Below the pieces are notes generated by a model. It did no database searches. It saw only the letters and a program-made list of their open reading frames with translations, and was not told the DNA's origin. Positions 61,283 to 64,000 of a DNA stretch of 64,000 nucleotides are shown in pieces. The translations under genes and the position numbers were made by a program. The DNA is from Xylogone sp. PMI_703 (lineage: Eukaryota; Ascomycota; Leotiomycetes), in contig JAJTUQ010000002.1 in assembly GCA_021399445.1 (NCBI GenBank), positions 744,001-808,000 on the forward strand. The letters are read 5' to 3'. Every line of letters begins with the position of its first letter. Within the stretch, counting starts at the first letter, position 1.

Positions 61283-62150
61283 GATTGGAAAATTATTTTC
61301 GGTGTTTTCGTGGGCGCCCTATCCCCGTGGCAAGTCAGAAAGAATATGTTATCGATATGCCATGAAGATATTGCAAGTTGCATATGGCGCGATAGTAACG
61401 TTATTCTTTGAGATGTATGGTAGTCGGATATTTGGTGTAAGGCAGATGACTGGGACTATTTTCGTGTATTCTGGGCTGTTAGATTGAAAGAAATATTGAA
61501 TTTTTATTAGCCAGGCAGATAGGATTCGAAGGTGGTCTTTTTCACCACTGGGTTGCGTCAGAGGCTAGCTGGTTAGCCTAGACACGCTAAAGTACGCATC
61601 TGATAGTGGCTAAGTCACGTGATAGACAATATTCGATCATCCGTACCGGAAAGGGTCGCTACGATATTCGAGCGACGTCTGAGTAAAACTATTTTGTTAT
61701 TCAGAATCAACTTGAGATAGCTACAGAGTAAACCATCCAAGTCGACGATGGTTTTGCAAGAAATTGTTTTCCTGGAGCCTCGGAAGCCTTGTCTCCCAGC
61801 CTGATAAGGTCAATGAGCCGGCCACCAATCATTAACAAGAATTCGAAGGGCTGACAAGGTCAGTGCACGGCGCCTATTATTTGCAAGCTGTCCTGAACAT
61901 TGAGAGCTTTAAAGGCGGATTGATCTACGAATTTTGGTGTGACCCCTCAGTATGCATTCGTGGTACTAGTCATTCAATATTTGTAGCTGAGTTGCGACCG
62001 TCAAGTTGCGCGGATAGTCAATCGCTGTTAAGGGGTCTGAGGATCGACTCATGAATTGGTAAGGCCTATTGGTTTCTGGTCTTCATCGCGAGACTTGTCA
62101 AAGAGGGCCTCCAGCTCAGTCCGGGGCGGAATCAACACAATCAGGTCACC
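61283..62150. promoter_or_regulatory. Divergent promoter region of MEX67 (-) and ERV46 (+)
   Basis: 868 bp between two divergent start codons. TCACGTGA lies at 61615-61622, 333 bp from the MEX67 ATG and 529 bp from the ERV46 ATG. With its right flank it reads TCACGTGATAGA, identical to the site upstream of SF3B1. A 63-codon frame at 61863-62054 is unremarkable. Confidence 0.55.
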
Positions 62151-63627
62151 ATGGCCCCAAAATCAAGATTCACAAGGCTAGATGCCTTCACGAAAACAGT
62201 TGACGAGGCCAGAGTACGAACTACATCCGGAGGAATTGTTACAATAGCTTCACTGCTGATTGTGCTATATCTGGTCTGGGGAGAATGGGCCGACTACCGG
62301 AGGGTAGTTGTACGTCCTGAATTAGTAGTGGACAAGAGTAGAGGTGAGCTACCAATGTCTGTCAAAATCGATTGAATCTGACCGTGCTCTAGGGGATAGA
62401 ATGGAGATTCATTTAAATATTACATTCCCCAAGATTCCCTGCGAACTATTGACTCTTGATGTCATGGACGTTTCAGGCGAACAACAAACCGGTGTCATGC
62501 ATGGTGTCAGCAAAGTCAGGCTTGCAGCTGCTGAAGAAGGTGGCGGTGTTATTGATGTGAAGGCTCTTGACTTGTAATATGACCTAGCCTCCTCCAAGGA
62601 AAGTATAATATACTAACGTTGTGATAGACATGCGGATGATGACCAAGCAGTCCATTTGGATCCCTCTTATTGTGGCGGTTGCTACGGTGCTCCTGCGCCG
62701 CCGAATGCACAAAAGCCTGGCTGCTGCAATACATGTGAGGAAGTCCGTGAGGCATATGCTTCAGTATCATGGGCATTTGGCAGGGGTGAAAATGTCGAGC
62801 AGTGTCAGCGGGAGCATTACGGAGAGCGGCTGGACGCTCAACGCAAAGAAGGCTGTCGTATAGAGGGTGCATTGAGAGTAAACAAAGTGGTAGGCAACTT
62901 TCACATTGCACCTGGACGCAGCTTCACCAGCGGAAACATGCATGTCCATGACTTGAACAATTACTTTGATACGCCTGTGCCCGGTGGACACTCGTTCACG
63001 CACATTATCAATCAGCTCCGATTCGGGCCGCAGCTTCCAGAAGAAGCTGTAGCAAAAATGGGATCCAAAGAACTCCCCTGGACAAATCACCATCTGAACC
63101 CGCTTGACAATACATCCCAGAAGACAAACGACCCCGCTTATAACTTTATGTACTTCATCAAGGTCGTGTCAACTTCTTACCTCCCTCTTGGATGGCAACA
63201 CAATCGCTATGATGTACGCCGTACTGATGAGAGCATCGGACTTGGGGCGTTTGGACATTTGAACGACGGCAGTGTAGAGACGCATCAGTACTCGGTTACG
63301 AGTCACCGGCGCAGCTTGAATGGCGGTGATGATTCTCAGGAAGGCCACAAGGAGAGACTCCACGCTCATGGAGGTATTCCAGGCGTGTTTTTCTCATATG
63401 TAAGCATTTTTCTCTCCCCCAATTCTCGGTACTGGGTCTAACGTCAAGACCAGGATATCTCACCAATGAAGGTAATCAACCGCGAGGAGAGAGCAAAGAC
63501 ACTGACGAGCTTCTTAACGGGCCTCTGTGCCATTGTCGGAGGAACTCTTACTGTGGCAGCTGCAGTGGATCGCGGCGTGTATGAAGGGGCCACACGACTT
63601 AAAAAGCTGCAGTCGAAGAATTTATAG
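62151..63627 (+). CDS. ERV46: COPII vesicle cargo-receptor subunit Erv46 (ERGIC-3 family)
   Basis: The model is join(62151..62343, 62393..62573, 62628..63399, 63454..63627), 439 residues, introns of 49-54 nt. Erv46 pairs with Erv41 in vesicles cycling between the ER and Golgi, returning or sorting soluble cargo. The N-terminus RFTRLDAFTKTVDEARVRT is cytosolic, followed by transmembrane segment 1 (about 27-46, GGIVTIASLLIVLYLVW). The lumenal domain has ERMEIHLNITFPKIPC-like DRMEIHLNITFPKIPC and LLTLDVMDVSGEQQ. It also holds the cysteine cluster CGGCYGA...GCCNTCEEVREAY (about 143-170), and NFHIAPGRSFTSGNMHVHDL. The C-terminal part GVFFSYDISPMKVINREE joins across the last intron. Transmembrane segment 2 (about 399-416) and a basic tail (RLKKLQSKNL) follow. 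The gene is complete within the window. Confidence 0.94.
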
Positions 63628-64000
63628 TCAGAAAGCAATTAGTCCCTTGCATCTGTAGTTTAGTTGGGAGCTAGGCGTTTCTGCTGTAGATTATTGGGAA
63701 TTAAGGAAATGCAACAAATTAGGAAGAGCAGACTCCAGACTCCAGACTATCCCGAATGAGGTAACCACGTGGTGCGACGCACGGTGGGGAGGCGGGGCGG
63801 CTAGTGAAGTGGAACCGATAGAAGCAATATCGAATTCCTTCTGAACGAGTGAATGTACCTGCACATCCAACTGCCATTGGCTCAGGACTTAAGGGGTCCA
63901 ATGAACCACACGTGCCGCAGTGATCGTTGCCTTCCCTCGCGCAATTGACGCGAGTAGCAAAATTGACTCTGTACAGTAGTCTAAAGATTCGTAAATTTGA
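63628..64000. other. ERV46 3' region to window edge
   Basis: 373 bp, no gene seen. CCACGTGG (63765-63772) is an E-box-like palindrome, and GTACAGTAG occurs near 63972. The palindrome may belong to the promoter of a gene beyond the edge. Confidence 0.5.

Overview
The window is nuclear DNA from a filamentous ascomycete (Pezizomycotina). The evidence is many short introns (about 45-180 nt) with GTRAGT-type donors, CTAAC-like branch sites and YAG acceptors, pyrimidine-rich leaders upstream of start codons, and proteins typical of the group (Rax2, Lcl3, an FlbC-like regulator, a fungal SulP permease). The Lcl3, Rax2 and FlbC-like proteins point to Eurotiomycetes, but order and species cannot be fixed from the sequence alone. 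Fourteen protein genes are supported with spliced models. No tRNA, rRNA, CRISPR array, transposase, reverse transcriptase or secondary-metabolite cluster was found.

Layout. 1-6287: long gene-free region that becomes GC-rich and then pyrimidine-rich ahead of a seven-transmembrane receptor gene (6288-7916). 8595-18705: compact housekeeping block with FAN1 nuclease (-), SDC1/Dpy-30 (+), ribosomal protein S13 (-), U2AF large subunit (-), OGG1 (+) and LCL3 (+). 20027-23775: RAX2 (+). 23776-38280: about 14.5 kb with no convincing gene, rich in simple repeats and GTAC palindromes, ahead of an FlbC-like C2H2 regulator (38281-39595). 39596-43603: a further 4 kb of non-coding sequence. 43604-52043: SF3B1 (-), ARPC2 (-) and UTP12/DIP2 (+). 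54229-57124: sulfate permease (+). 59014-61282: MEX67 (-). 62151-63627: ERV46 (+).

Together the genes cover basic nuclear information flow: 3' splice-site and branch-site recognition (U2AF65, SF3B1), mRNA export (MEX67), ribosome synthesis (RPS13, UTP12), chromatin methylation (SDC1) and DNA repair (FAN1, OGG1). Others serve morphogenesis and trafficking (RAX2, ARPC2, ERV46). A receptor, a developmental transcription factor and a transporter sit beside the long non-coding intervals. Several neighbours are divergent pairs sharing short promoters (FAN1/SDC1, U2AF/OGG1, ARPC2/UTP12). No previously undescribed multi-gene system was recognised. The observations most worth following are a 20-bp-arm hairpin at 4561-4625, a shared TCACGTGA(TAGA) promoter motif, the intergenic GTACTGTAC palindromes, and introns that stay open when retained in the receptor and MEX67 genes.
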